A stretch of DNA of 11,897 bases, from assembly GCA_021782525.1 (NCBI GenBank), contig JAJXUY010000020.1, positions 1 to 11,897 of the forward strand, written 5' to 3'. Numbering within the stretch: the stretch's first letter is position 1; the number at the start of each line of letters is the position of its first letter. Positions 1 through 7,414 of this stretch are shown here, piece after piece. Source of the DNA: Acidobacteriota bacterium (lineage in GTDB: Bacteria > Acidobacteriota > Thermoanaerobaculia > Thermoanaerobaculales > Thermoanaerobaculaceae). The notes beneath the pieces are model-generated. The model saw nothing but the letters and a program-made list of their open reading frames with translations. It was not told where the DNA came from and did no database searches. A program made the translations under genes and the position numbers.

Positions 1-146
1 TCCTCTCCGTGGTGGACGATTTCAACCGCTGGCTCGACGCCCGCGTCGGCCTGGCCCGCCGCGAGGCCGACCGGTTCGCAACCTGGGCCGAGGTCGAGGC
101 GCTCATCGCTCCCGCCCAGGCCGAGCCGACACACAAGGAGAACTGA
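1..146 (+). CDS. TolC-family outer-membrane efflux channel, C-terminal end (partial)
   Basis: Only the last 47 codons are present; the reading frame begins at base 3 and ends at the TGA at 144-146. The fragment shows the usual tail of CusC/CzcC-type channels: a helical stretch with LDARVGLARREADRF followed by TWAEVEALIAP. In these proteins the closing helix carries the pattern of alternating Leu/Arg/Glu and a W-A-x-x-E-A-L motif before a short disordered tail. The family forms a trimeric outer-membrane and periplasmic tunnel that docks with an RND pump. The gene ends 1 bp before the adaptor start, and its last codons contain the adaptor's AAGGAG ribosome binding site (135-140). The assignment rests on a short fragment plus gene order (channel, adaptor, pump), so it is likely rather than certain. 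Confidence 0.62.
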   Translation, partial: LSVVDDFNRWLDARVGLARREADRFATWAEVEALIAPAQAEPTHKEN

Positions 147-147
147 G

Positions 148-1734
148 ATGGGTACAACTTCCGCGGCCTATAGATCGATCCTGGCACTTGTCGCCATCGC
201 GGCGCTGACCGCTCTCGTAGTCGGTTGCGGCGGCGCGGCCACCCCGGGCGTTCGCTACCACTGCCCGATGCACCCCACCTTCATCGCCGACAAACCCGGC
301 GACTGCCCGATCTGCGGCATGCGCCTGGTGCCGATGAGCAAGACACCAGTCCCGGACCCGAAGCCCCGTGCCCCGGAGAGCGGGCGGCGCATCCTCTACT
401 ACCGCAGCCCGATGAACCCAAGCGTCACCTCCCCGGTGCCGATGAAGGACGAGATGGGGATGGACTACGTCCCGGTCTACGCGGACGAGGCGGCGCCCGG
501 GCCTCCGGCTGCCGCGCCACCGGTTGCGGCCGGCGCTCCGAAACCGGCGCCCAGGACCGCTGGCGAGAAACGGCGCATCCTCTACTACCGCAGCCCGATG
601 AACCCAAGCGTCACCTCCCCGGTGCCGATGAAGGACGAGATGGGAATGGACTACGTGCCGGTCTACGCCGACGAGGTGCAGCAGCCGTCGTCCTCGTCGG
701 TTCCGGGCCTGGCAACCATCCAGCTCACCCAGGAAGGGATCCGACTGGCCGGTGTGCAAACGGCGCCGGCGGTGGAAGAGAGCCTGGCCCACACGATTCG
801 CACGGTCGGCACCGTGACTGCCGACGAGACGCGCATCCGGCACTTCCACACCCGGGTCACCGGTTTCGTGACGAAGCTCTACGTCAACTTCACCGGGGAG
901 TTCGTGAAGAAGGGCGAGCCTGTCCTCTCGCTGTACTCCCCGGAGCTGCTCGCGAGCCAGGAGGAGCTGCTGCGCGCCCGCGACGCCCAGAAGCGCTTCG
1001 CGACCTCCGACCTGCAAGAGGTGCGCAAGGGCGGCGAGGAGCTGCTCGAGGCGGCCCGCCGGCGCCTCCGTCTCTTCGACGTCCCGGAGGGGTTCATCGA
1101 CCAGGTGGAACGCACCGGCGCCCCGCAGCGCGACGTGACGCTGCTCGCCGACTCGACCGGGTACGTGACCTCGAAGGGGATCTTCCAGGGGCAGCAGGTG
1201 GATCCCTCGATGATGGACCTGTTCACGATCACCGACCTCTCGCACGTCTGGGTCGACGCCGAGTTCTACGAGTACGAGGCGAGCCTCCTCCACCTCGGCC
1301 AGGAGGCCCGCGTCACCCTTGCGTACGACCCCGCGCTCGCCCTGACCGGCCACATCGCCTACATCTACCCCACCCTCGACGCCGCGACGCGAACCGTGAC
1401 GGTGCGCTTCGATTTCGCCAACCCGGGCCTGAAGCTGAAGCCCGGCATGTTCGCCAACGTCGAGCTGGAGACCGGCGGCGAGCGCGGCGTCGTGATCCCC
1501 GACTCCGCGATCATCTACACCGGCGAGCGGCAACTCGTCTTCGTGAGCCTCGGCGGCGGGCGGTTCGAGCCCCGCCAGGTTCGCGTCGGCGTGCGCGGCG
1601 AGGGCAAGGCGCTCGTCCTCTCCGGCGTGGCGGCGGGCGAGCAGGTGGTCGTCAAGGCGAACTTCCTCCTCGATTCCGAGTCGCAGCTGCGCGCCGCGAT
1701 CGCGGCCGCGAGCGCAGGGGAGAAGAAGCCATGA
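148..1734 (+). CDS. cusB: CusB-like RND periplasmic adaptor lipoprotein with three heavy-metal-binding modules
   Basis: This 528-residue adaptor links an inner-membrane RND pump to an outer-membrane channel and probably hands Cu(I)/Ag(I) to the pump. The ATG at 148 has AAGGAG at 135-140, 7 bases upstream. A signal peptide ends in the lipobox VVGC, so Cys27 should be lipidated. Module 1 (about 36-63) is Cys-type, with YHCPMHP and CPICGM. Modules 2 (80-114) and 3 (142-176) are Met-type, with YYRSPMNP, MKDEMGMDYVPVY and no Cys. They are joined by Pro/Ala-rich linkers. The canonical adaptor follows: barrel-sandwich half from about 222, alpha-hairpin about 264-322, second barrel-sandwich half near 332 (LLADSTGYV), beta-barrel about 366-440 and membrane-proximal domain from about 448. 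It ends in an ATGA overlap with the pump. CusB proteins usually carry at most one such module, so the extra length is explained by modules 1-3. I am confident of the family; the exact metal is inferred. Confidence 0.93.
   Translation: MGTTSAAYRSILALVAIAALTALVVGCGGAATPGVRYHCPMHPTFIADKPGDCPICGMRLVPMSKTPVPDPKPRAPESGRRILYYRSPMNPSVTSPVPMKDEMGMDYVPVYADEAAPGPPAAAPPVAAGAPKPAPRTAGEKRRILYYRSPMNPSVTSPVPMKDEMGMDYVPVYADEVQQPSSSSVPGLATIQLTQEGIRLAGVQTAPAVEESLAHTIRTVGTVTADETRIRHFHTRVTGFVTKLYVNFTGEFVKKGEPVLSLYSPELLASQEELLRARDAQKRFATSDLQEVRKGGEELLEAARRRLRLFDVPEGFIDQVERTGAPQRDVTLLADSTGYVTSKGIFQGQQVDPSMMDLFTITDLSHVWVDAEFYEYEASLLHLGQEARVTLAYDPALALTGHIAYIYPTLDAATRTVTVRFDFANPGLKLKPGMFANVELETGGERGVVIPDSAIIYTGERQLVFVSLGGGRFEPRQVRVGVRGEGKALVLSGVAAGEQVVVKANFLLDSESQLRAAIAAASAGEKKP
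385..490 (+). repeat. First copy of a 106-bp direct repeat (metal-binding module 2 of the adaptor)
   Basis: Bases 385-490 match 571-676 with three mismatches, two of them in wobble positions giving the same residue and the third also silent (Gly, Val and Ala codons). The offset is 186 bp, exactly 62 codons, so the copies are in frame and encode identical 35-residue segments. This shows a recent tandem duplication or gene conversion within the adaptor gene. Confidence 0.95.
571..676 (+). repeat. Second copy of the 106-bp direct repeat (metal-binding module 3 of the adaptor)
   Basis: This is the downstream copy of the repeat at 385-490. Differences are G to A in GGG/GGA, C to G in GTC/GTG and G to C in GCG/GCC, all silent. 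The linkers either side of the copy are not repeated, which sets the boundaries fairly sharply at the CGGCGC start and the GACGAGG end. Confidence 0.95.
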
Positions 1735-4700
1735 TCAAGAGGATCATCGAATTCTCCGCCCGCAACCGCGCCCTCGTCCTGCTCGGCGTGGCGGTCGTCG
1801 CGGTGTTCTCCTGGATCATCCTCAAGAGGATCCGCCTCGATGCCCTGCCCGACCTGTCGGACACCCAGGTGATCATCTACTCGCGCTGGGACCGCTCTCC
1901 CGACATCATCGAGGACCAGGTCACCTACCCGATCATCTCGGCGCTGCTCGGCGCCCCGCGCGTGAAGGCGATTCGGGGTTTCTCCGACTTCGGGTTCTCG
2001 TACGTCTACGTCATCTTCCAGGACGGCACCGACATCTACTGGGCGCGCTCGCGCGTCCTCGAGTACCTCTCCAAGATCCAGCAGCGCCTGCCGCAGGGGG
2101 TACGGACCGAACTGGGCCCCGACGCGACCAGCGTCGGCTGGGTGTTCGAGTACGCCCTCGTGGACAGGTCCGGCACGCACTCGCTCGACGAGCTGCGCAC
2201 GTACCAGGACTGGACGCTGCGCTACGCCCTGCAGGCCGTCCCGGGTGTCGCCGAGGTGGCGTCGCTCGGCGGCTACGTCAAGCAGTACCAGATCACCGTG
2301 GACCCAAACCGGCTAGCCGCGTTCCACATCCCGCTCAGCCAGGTGATCGACGCGGTGCGCCAGTCCAACAACGAGGTCGGCGGCCGCCTGCTTGAGTTCT
2401 CCGGCACCGAGTACATGGTGCGCGGGCGCGGCTACGCGCACTCGCTCGCGGACTTCGAGAAGATCGTCGTCAAGGTCGGCAATGACGGTGTCCCCGTCTT
2501 GCTGCGCGACATCGCCCACGTCCAGCTCGGTCCGGAGATGCGGCGCGGCGTCGCCGACCTCGACGGCCTCGGCGACCACGTCGGCGGCATCGTCGTGATG
2601 CGCTACGGGGAGAACGCCCTCAACGTCATCAACCGGGTCAAGGAGAAGCTGCAGGAGATCGGCCCGTCGTTGCCGAAAGGGGTCGAGGTGGTCACGACGT
2701 ACGACCGCTCCGACCTCATCCAGCGCGCGATCCACACGCTCACGCACGAGCTGACGGTCGAGATGATCATCGTCGCCCTCGTGATCCTGCTCTTCCTCTG
2801 GCACATCCCGTCGGCGCTGGTGCCGATCGTCACCATCCCCCTGTCGGTCCTGCTCGCGTTCATCCCGCTGTACATGATGGGGGTCACGGTCAACATCATG
2901 TCGCTCGCCGGCATCGCGATCTCGATCGGGGTGCTCGTGGACGGTGCGATCGTCGAGGTGGAGAACGCCTACAACAAGCTCCAGCAGTGGGACGCCAGCG
3001 GAAGGCACGGCGACTTCCACCTGGTGCGCCTCGAAGCGCTCAAGGAGGTCGGCCCCTCGGTCTTCTTCTCCCTGCTGGTGATCGCGGTGGCGTTCCTGCC
3101 GGTGTTCGCGCTGGTGGACCAGGAAGGCCGCCTGTTCAGACCGCTCGCCTACTCCAAGACCCTGGCCATGGCGATCGCATCGCTGCTCGCAATCACGCTC
3201 GACCCCGCGATGCGGATGCTGTTCACGAGAATGGACCCGTTCTCGTTCCGGCCGCGCTGGCTCGCGCGGCTGGCGACGAAGACGGTGGTGGGGACCTACT
3301 ACCCCGAGGAAAAACACCCGATCAGCCGCGTTCTGTTCGCGGTGTACGAGCCGGCGTGTCGGTTCGTGCTGCGCCACCCGAAGGCCGTCATCGCGGGCGC
3401 GGTGGGGATCGTCGCGGTCAGCGTCCCGTTCTACTTCAAGCTCGGCTCGGAGTTCATGCCGCCGCTCAACGAGGGGACGCTCCTGTACATGCCGAGCACG
3501 ATCCAGCCCGGGGTCTCGGTGCAGCAGGCGCTCGACTTGCTGCAGACGCAGGACCGCGTCCTCAAGTCGTTTCCCGAGGTGGTGCGCGTGTTCGGCAAGG
3601 CGGGGCGCGCCGACACCGCCACCGACCCCGCGCCGTTCTCGATGATGGAGACCACGATCATCCTCAAGCCGGAGAGCGAGTGGGAGGCGAAGCCCCGCTG
3701 GTACTCGTCGTGGGCTCCGGGTTGGCTGAAGTCGGCGTTGCGCCCGGTCTGGCCCGACCACATCTCGTGGCAGGAGCTGGTCGACAAGATGGACCGGGCG
3801 CTGCAGATCCCCGGCGTGTCGAACGCGTGGACGATGCCGATCAAGGCACGCATCGACATGCTCTCGACCGGCGTTCGCACCCCGATCGGCATCAAGATCT
3901 TCGGCGCCAACCTGAAGGAAATCCAGCATATCGGCGAACAGATCGAAACATTGCTGCGCACCGTCCCGGGAACGCGCAGCGTGTTTGCCGAGCGCGTCAC
4001 CGGCGGGTACTTCGTCGACATCGACCCGCGCCGGGAGCAGCTCGCCCGCTACGGCCTCACGATCGGACAGCTCCAGGACGTGATCATGTCCGCGATCGGC
4101 GGCGAGAACGTCACCACGACGATCGAGGGTCGCGAGCGCTTCCCGGTCAACGTGCGCTACCCGCGTGAGCTGCGCGACAACCTCGACAAGCTGCGCCGCG
4201 TCCTCGTCGCGACCCCGACAGGCGCCCAGGTCCCGCTCGAGCAGGTCGCCCGCGTCGAGCTGGTGCAGGGCCCGGCGATGATCCGGGACGAGAACGGCTT
4301 CCTTTCCGGGTATGTCTACGTCGACATCACCGGGAGCGACGTCGGCGGCTACGTCGCGCAGGCGAAGAAGCTGGTCCGCGAGCACGTCGCGCTGCAACCG
4401 GGGTACGTGCTGCAGTGGTCCGGTCAGTACGAGAACATGATCCGCGTGCGCGAGCGCCTCAAGGTCGTGGTCCCGATCACCCTCGCGCTGATCTTCGTCC
4501 TCCTCTACGCGAACACCAGGTCCGCGTTCAAGGCGCTCGTCGTGATGCTGGCGGTGCCGTTCTCCGCGGTCGGAGCGATCTGGTTGTTCCACTTCCTGCA
4601 CTACAACGTCTCGATCGCGGCCTGGGTCGGGATGATCGCCCTACTCGGTCTCGACGCCGAGACCGGCGTCTTCATGCTCCTGTTCCTCGACCTCTCCTAC

Positions 4701-4988
4701 GGCGAATACCTGCGGCGCGGGCTGCTGCGTGCCCCCGCCGATCTCGACGAGGCGATCGTCCACGGCGCCGTCAAGCGAGTGCGGCCGAAGATGATGACGG
4801 TGGCGGCGGCGTTCATGGGGCTGTTGCCGATCATGTGGTCGACATCGGCGGGCGCCGACGTGATGAAACGGATCGCGGCGCCGATGATCGGCGGCCTGGT
4901 GACCTCGTTCCTCCTCGAGCTGCTCGTCTACCCGGCGATATACAAGCTGTGGAAACGCCACCAGGTCGTCCGGGAGGTGGCGCCGTGA
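1731..4988 (+). CDS. cusA: CusA-like heavy-metal RND efflux pump
   Basis: This 1085-residue inner-membrane proton antiporter should pump Cu(I)/Ag(I) through the adaptor and channel. The ATG at 1731 overlaps the adaptor stop (ATGA); the frame is open further upstream, but the protein proper begins MIKRIIEFSARN, typical of the family. TM1 lies near residues 14-31, and the TM4 proton-relay motif is LVDGAIVEVENAYNKL with D404 and E411. The three methionines of E. coli CusA (M573, M623, M672) align by eye to M587 (LLYMPST), M638 (PFSMMETT) and M710 (RIDMLSTG). Nearby E581, D632, E640 and R707 are also kept; the CusA K678 position is Arg716. A Trp-rich insertion (about residues 655-680) separates M638 from M710 and makes the protein longer than the 1047 residues of CusA. 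The C-terminal half has the expected second helix bundle with HGAVKRVRPKMMTV. Cu/Ag specificity is well supported by the motif rather than proven. Confidence 0.95.
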   Translation: MIKRIIEFSARNRALVLLGVAVVAVFSWIILKRIRLDALPDLSDTQVIIYSRWDRSPDIIEDQVTYPIISALLGAPRVKAIRGFSDFGFSYVYVIFQDGTDIYWARSRVLEYLSKIQQRLPQGVRTELGPDATSVGWVFEYALVDRSGTHSLDELRTYQDWTLRYALQAVPGVAEVASLGGYVKQYQITVDPNRLAAFHIPLSQVIDAVRQSNNEVGGRLLEFSGTEYMVRGRGYAHSLADFEKIVVKVGNDGVPVLLRDIAHVQLGPEMRRGVADLDGLGDHVGGIVVMRYGENALNVINRVKEKLQEIGPSLPKGVEVVTTYDRSDLIQRAIHTLTHELTVEMIIVALVILLFLWHIPSALVPIVTIPLSVLLAFIPLYMMGVTVNIMSLAGIAISIGVLVDGAIVEVENAYNKLQQWDASGRHGDFHLVRLEALKEVGPSVFFSLLVIAVAFLPVFALVDQEGRLFRPLAYSKTLAMAIASLLAITLDPAMRMLFTRMDPFSFRPRWLARLATKTVVGTYYPEEKHPISRVLFAVYEPACRFVLRHPKAVIAGAVGIVAVSVPFYFKLGSEFMPPLNEGTLLYMPSTIQPGVSVQQALDLLQTQDRVLKSFPEVVRVFGKAGRADTATDPAPFSMMETTIILKPESEWEAKPRWYSSWAPGWLKSALRPVWPDHISWQELVDKMDRALQIPGVSNAWTMPIKARIDMLSTGVRTPIGIKIFGANLKEIQHIGEQIETLLRTVPGTRSVFAERVTGGYFVDIDPRREQLARYGLTIGQLQDVIMSAIGGENVTTTIEGRERFPVNVRYPRELRDNLDKLRRVLVATPTGAQVPLEQVARVELVQGPAMIRDENGFLSGYVYVDITGSDVGGYVAQAKKLVREHVALQPGYVLQWSGQYENMIRVRERLKVVVPITLALIFVLLYANTRSAFKALVVMLAVPFSAVGAIWLFHFLHYNVSIAAWVGMIALLGLDAETGVFMLLFLDLSYGEYLRRGLLRAPADLDEAIVHGAVKRVRPKMMTVAAAFMGLLPIMWSTSAGADVMKRIAAPMIGGLVTSFLLELLVYPAIYKLWKRHQVVREVAP

Positions 4989-5127
4989 TCGCGCGGCCGC
5001 GAGAGCGCGACACGGTGACTACCGAGACTTTCGCGGGCGGGAGCACGGCGCCTCCTCAGACGGCCTGGGCGAGCGTTTGCAGGCGAGTGCCCCGCTGGAC
5101 TGACCACGGCCAGGCAGGAGCACCGCG

Positions 5128-5347
5128 ATGACTCAGCTTTCGGACGTCACAAACTTCCAGTCCCTCGCCGGCAAGGGAGTGGTGGGCAACAGCGGCGGCC
5201 ACAAGGTGGCGATCGACAATCGCGCCCGGCGTGCATTAACGAGTCCTCGGACACTTGCTCTCTCCGATGATCCCTACGGCCGCGATGAGCCTTTCGTCCG
5301 GATCGGCGGTTGGCAACACTCTGCGGCTGCGTCGGGTGAAGCTCTAG
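5128..5347 (+). pseudogene. copA: Remnant of a copper-exporting P1B-type ATPase (copA pseudogene)
   Basis: Two fragments of the same protein family lie side by side in different frames. Fragment 1 (5128-5235, frame of 5128) reads LSDVTNFQSLAGKGVVG and then GHKVAIDN, matching the start of the nucleotide-binding domain (F-x-S-x-x-GKGV-x-G, G-x-x-V-x-x-GN). Fragment 2 (5240-5347, the next frame) reads LGHLLSPMIPTAAMSLSS and then VGNTLRLRRVKL with a TAG stop. It matches the extreme C-terminus of CopA, with the MxxSS signature of TM8 in Cu(I) pumps. The metal-binding, actuator and phosphorylation (DKTGT) parts and about 250 residues between the fragments are missing. The first frame stays open to 5379 and has AGGAG at 5116-5120, so a short peptide could be made, but it cannot be a pump. 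Its place directly after cusA suggests that an intact copA once completed the cluster. Confidence 0.82.
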
Positions 5348-5405
5348 CGATGGGCCGTGAGGTTGAAGTCCCAGCTTGAGGGGCCTCAAGGGAAAGGATG
5401 CCTGC

Positions 5406-5663
5406 ATGAGGGAGAACGAGGAACGATCACGGCGATGGCCCTATCTTCCAGACGAAAGACGATTTCCGATGCTCCGTTGGCTTGCCGAGGCACCGTGGCT
5501 CGTGCTGGTCGTCGGACTGTTCCCGAGCGTGATCGTCGCTTTGATTGCGGTTGCGGCGCTCCCGCCGCTCCCGATCGGGCCTGGCCATGCCCGAACGTGT
5601 GCCGCGGCGGCCGCCGAGTCGTGCAGCGTGTCCTGTGGTTCGGCCTGGCGAGGGCAAACATGA
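5406..5663 (+). CDS. Small membrane protein upstream of the histidine kinase
   Basis: I do not recognise this 85-residue protein. The ATG at 5406 has a purine-rich GGGAAAGGA stretch about 7-14 bases upstream. After a charged N-terminus (RENEERSRR), residues about 19-47 hold one strongly hydrophobic segment, WLVLVVGLFPSVIVALIAVA, consistent with a single membrane helix. The C-terminal part has three Cys (TCAAAAAESCSVSCGS). Its TGA overlaps the kinase ATG (ATGA at 5660-5663), which implies translational coupling. It could be an accessory or sensor subunit of the kinase. It could also be a displaced first helix of an ancestral longer kinase separated by a frameshift. The weakly coding Cys-rich tail keeps confidence moderate. 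Confidence 0.45.
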   Translation: MRENEERSRRWPYLPDERRFPMLRWLAEAPWLVLVVGLFPSVIVALIAVAALPPLPIGPGHARTCAAAAAESCSVSCGSAWRGQT

Positions 5664-6862
5664 CGAGGCCGAGCGTCGTCGCCGCCATTGATGGTCTCGT
5701 GTCTGAGGACGACCGCGGGGCGGTGTTCAGCCCCAACCGGCGAACGGACCACCCTACCGCTGGGGTCGCTGGCCCGCCAGGAGCGGCGTCGCCACGTCGC
5801 TTTGGCCTCCGGGCGGCTCTGTACGGTGTTCTCGGCCTTGTCTTTGGCTTGGCCGTGCTCCACCCGGTCTCGATGCTCATCTTTCGCTGGCTCGACCCGC
5901 GCCTTTCGGGCTCGATGACGACTCACTCCGAGTCGTTTCTGGCGCCGTTCCTGCACGCCTTTCGGCCGGACATGGCACCGATGGGCCTCGTCTTTGGGCT
6001 GTTCAGCGCGGCGATCGCGGTGATCGACGGCATCTATCGCCTTCGCCTCGCCCAGCAGCGCGACCGTCTCGCCGCTCAGCTCCTCGTCAACCGCCGCTAT
6101 CGCAATCAGGTGCTGCAACAGGCGAGCCTCCTGCGGCGGCAGAACGAGCGCCTGTCGGCGATCGAGGAGGCCAACCGCCGGCATACGCGCTTCATGGTTC
6201 ACGACTTCAAGGGCCACTTGCAGATCATCAAGGGCTTCTCCGAGTTGTTGCTCAGCAAGCTCAGGCCCGATGAGGAGCCCGCCACGACCGCTGCCCTCTG
6301 TCGCATTCGCCAGCAGGCCGACAAGATGTCCGGGGCGGTGATGGACCTGCTCGAGTTCTCGCGGCTCCGGGAGTCTCCGCAACTTGAGCTACGGACCGTC
6401 GACGTCGAGCCACTCATTCGCGAGTCCGCCGCCGACGGCTGCCTACCGACCCATCTCGGGTCCGTGGAGGTTGGCCCAAGGACGGCGAGCTGCCCCGCCG
6501 TGATGGCTGATCTCTTTCTCCTGCGTCGCGTCCTCGTCAACCTCGCCACCAACGCCCTCAAACACAACCGGCCGGGCACTCACGTCGTGCTCGATGCCGA
6601 AGCAACGCCACAAGGAGACGTGGTGTTCTCGTGCGCGGATGACGGGCAGGGACTTTCCGCCGAGGTCAAGGAGCGGTTGTTCCGGGAGTTTGCCAGCGGA
6701 GATCGCTCGGTCGACCATGAGTCGACCGGGCTCGGTCTGGCGTTCTGCAAGACGGCGGTTGAAGCCCACGGCGGGCGCATCTGGTACGAGAGCCCCGGCG
6801 ACCGGGGCGCACGCTTCCTCTTCACCATTCCATCCAAGCGAAAGGAGCCTGGCAATGTCTGA
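5660..6862 (+). CDS. Membrane sensor histidine kinase
   Basis: This 400-residue kinase should autophosphorylate on His and pass the phosphate to the adjacent regulator. The chosen ATG at 5660 lies in an ATGA overlap with the small membrane ORF and has GAGGG shortly upstream; the frame is open further upstream without a better start. After a polar N-terminus there are two predicted membrane helices (about 50-75 and 107-127) with only about 30 residues between them, so there is no large periplasmic sensor domain. A coiled coil (about 128-170) follows. The H-box is MVHDFKGHLQIIKGF with H181, a variant of the common HDLKNPL type. The ATPase domain shows the N-box NLATNALKHN (N298), G1 DDGQGLS (D327), F-box LFREFAS and G2 STGLGLAFCK (from about 355). 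It overlaps the regulator by 8 bp. The signal is unknown; copper or redox is a guess from the neighbours. Confidence 0.9.
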   Translation: MTRPSVVAAIDGLVSEDDRGAVFSPNRRTDHPTAGVAGPPGAASPRRFGLRAALYGVLGLVFGLAVLHPVSMLIFRWLDPRLSGSMTTHSESFLAPFLHAFRPDMAPMGLVFGLFSAAIAVIDGIYRLRLAQQRDRLAAQLLVNRRYRNQVLQQASLLRRQNERLSAIEEANRRHTRFMVHDFKGHLQIIKGFSELLLSKLRPDEEPATTAALCRIRQQADKMSGAVMDLLEFSRLRESPQLELRTVDVEPLIRESAADGCLPTHLGSVEVGPRTASCPAVMADLFLLRRVLVNLATNALKHNRPGTHVVLDAEATPQGDVVFSCADDGQGLSAEVKERLFREFASGDRSVDHESTGLGLAFCKTAVEAHGGRIWYESPGDRGARFLFTIPSKRKEPGNV

Positions 6863-7286
6863 AGGAATACCTCCAACAGTCCTGGTTGTCGACGATGACC
6901 CCGACTTTGTCGTGTTCGTCGCCGCCGCCCTCGAGGAAGAGGGGTACAGGGTGGTGCCGGCCTGCGATGGCGTCGAGGCGCTCGAGATTGCTCGCCGAAC
7001 GCCGCCCGACCTCGTAACTCTCGATCTCCAAATGCCCCGCAAGACCGGCGTGTTGTTCTATCGCCAGTTCAAAGCGGACCCTCGCCTGCGCTCGGTTCCC
7101 GTCGTGATCATCACGGGCCTCCGCCAGGCGAACTCATACACGGCACCGTTCGTCGATGCCTTCTTCGAGTTCAAAGATCCGAATATCCCCAAGCCCAACA
7201 CTTTCCTCGACAAGCCGTTCACAGCGGAGAAGCTCCTCGCTGTGGTGAGAACGGTACTCGCCGCGAGCCCCGGGGCCAACACGTGA
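6855..7286 (+). CDS. Receiver-only response regulator
   Basis: This 143-residue protein is a single CheY-like receiver domain with no DNA-binding or enzymatic output. The ATG at 6855 has AAAGGAG at 6841-6847 and overlaps the kinase by 8 bp. The acidic pocket is D13-D15 (VVDDDPD), the phospho-acceptor is D57 (TLDLQMP), the switch Thr is T87 (IITG) and the conserved Lys is K120 (LDKPF). Between T87 and K120 there are about 10 more residues than usual, a segment SYTAPFVDAFFEFKDPNIPK rich in Phe and Pro, in the region where receivers form alpha4-beta5. With no output domain it must act through protein contacts or a phosphorelay to an unlinked protein, so it cannot directly regulate the copper genes here. 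The pairing with the kinase is strong; the target is unknown. Confidence 0.9.
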   Translation: MSEGIPPTVLVVDDDPDFVVFVAAALEEEGYRVVPACDGVEALEIARRTPPDLVTLDLQMPRKTGVLFYRQFKADPRLRSVPVVIITGLRQANSYTAPFVDAFFEFKDPNIPKPNTFLDKPFTAEKLLAVVRTVLAASPGANT

Positions 7287-7414
7287 GTGCGTCTATTACA
7301 GCGGACGTAGCTATGGCGGCGGCCGGCGACCGACGGCCACAGGGCACCAAGCCAATGCGCGCCGTTGACCGGCGGTGGTTGTGCCTCGGTCACGGACCCG
7401 GAGGGTCTAGGTGA
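7283..7414 (+). CDS. Doubtful 43-residue ORF bridging the regulator and the next ORF
   Basis: A GTG at 7283 overlaps the regulator stop (GTGA), and the frame runs to a TGA at 7412-7414 that overlaps the GTG of the next ORF (again GTGA). The peptide (starting with SASITADVAMAAAGDR) resembles nothing I know and shows no domain or membrane segment. Two GTGA junctions in a row are suggestive of coupling, but such overlaps arise easily in GC-rich DNA. I list it as possible only. Confidence 0.15.
   Translation: MSASITADVAMAAAGDRRPQGTKPMRAVDRRWLCLGHGPGGSR

Noticed and set aside
103..1533. A 476-codon open frame on the minus strand over the adaptor gene
   Set aside because: Same artefact: it is antisense to cusB, with repetitive His/Arg/Val content that mirrors the direct repeat, and no recognisable domain.
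225..1730. Upstream extension of the cusA frame, suggesting a 1587-residue fusion
   Set aside because: The extension is the shifted frame of cusB and reads as Arg/Pro-rich noise. The true start at 1731 gives a standard CusA N-terminus and an ATGA overlap.
2313..4601. A 762-codon open frame on the minus strand
   Set aside because: It lies wholly inside cusA and is antisense to it. Its translation is His/Asp/Arg-rich low-complexity sequence, the usual mirror of a GC-rich gene with strong third-position bias.
5357..5659. Upstream extension of the kinase frame
   Set aside because: It has no domain, is Arg-rich, and overlaps the better-supported small membrane ORF. The ATG at 5660 fits the overlap and the ribosome binding site.
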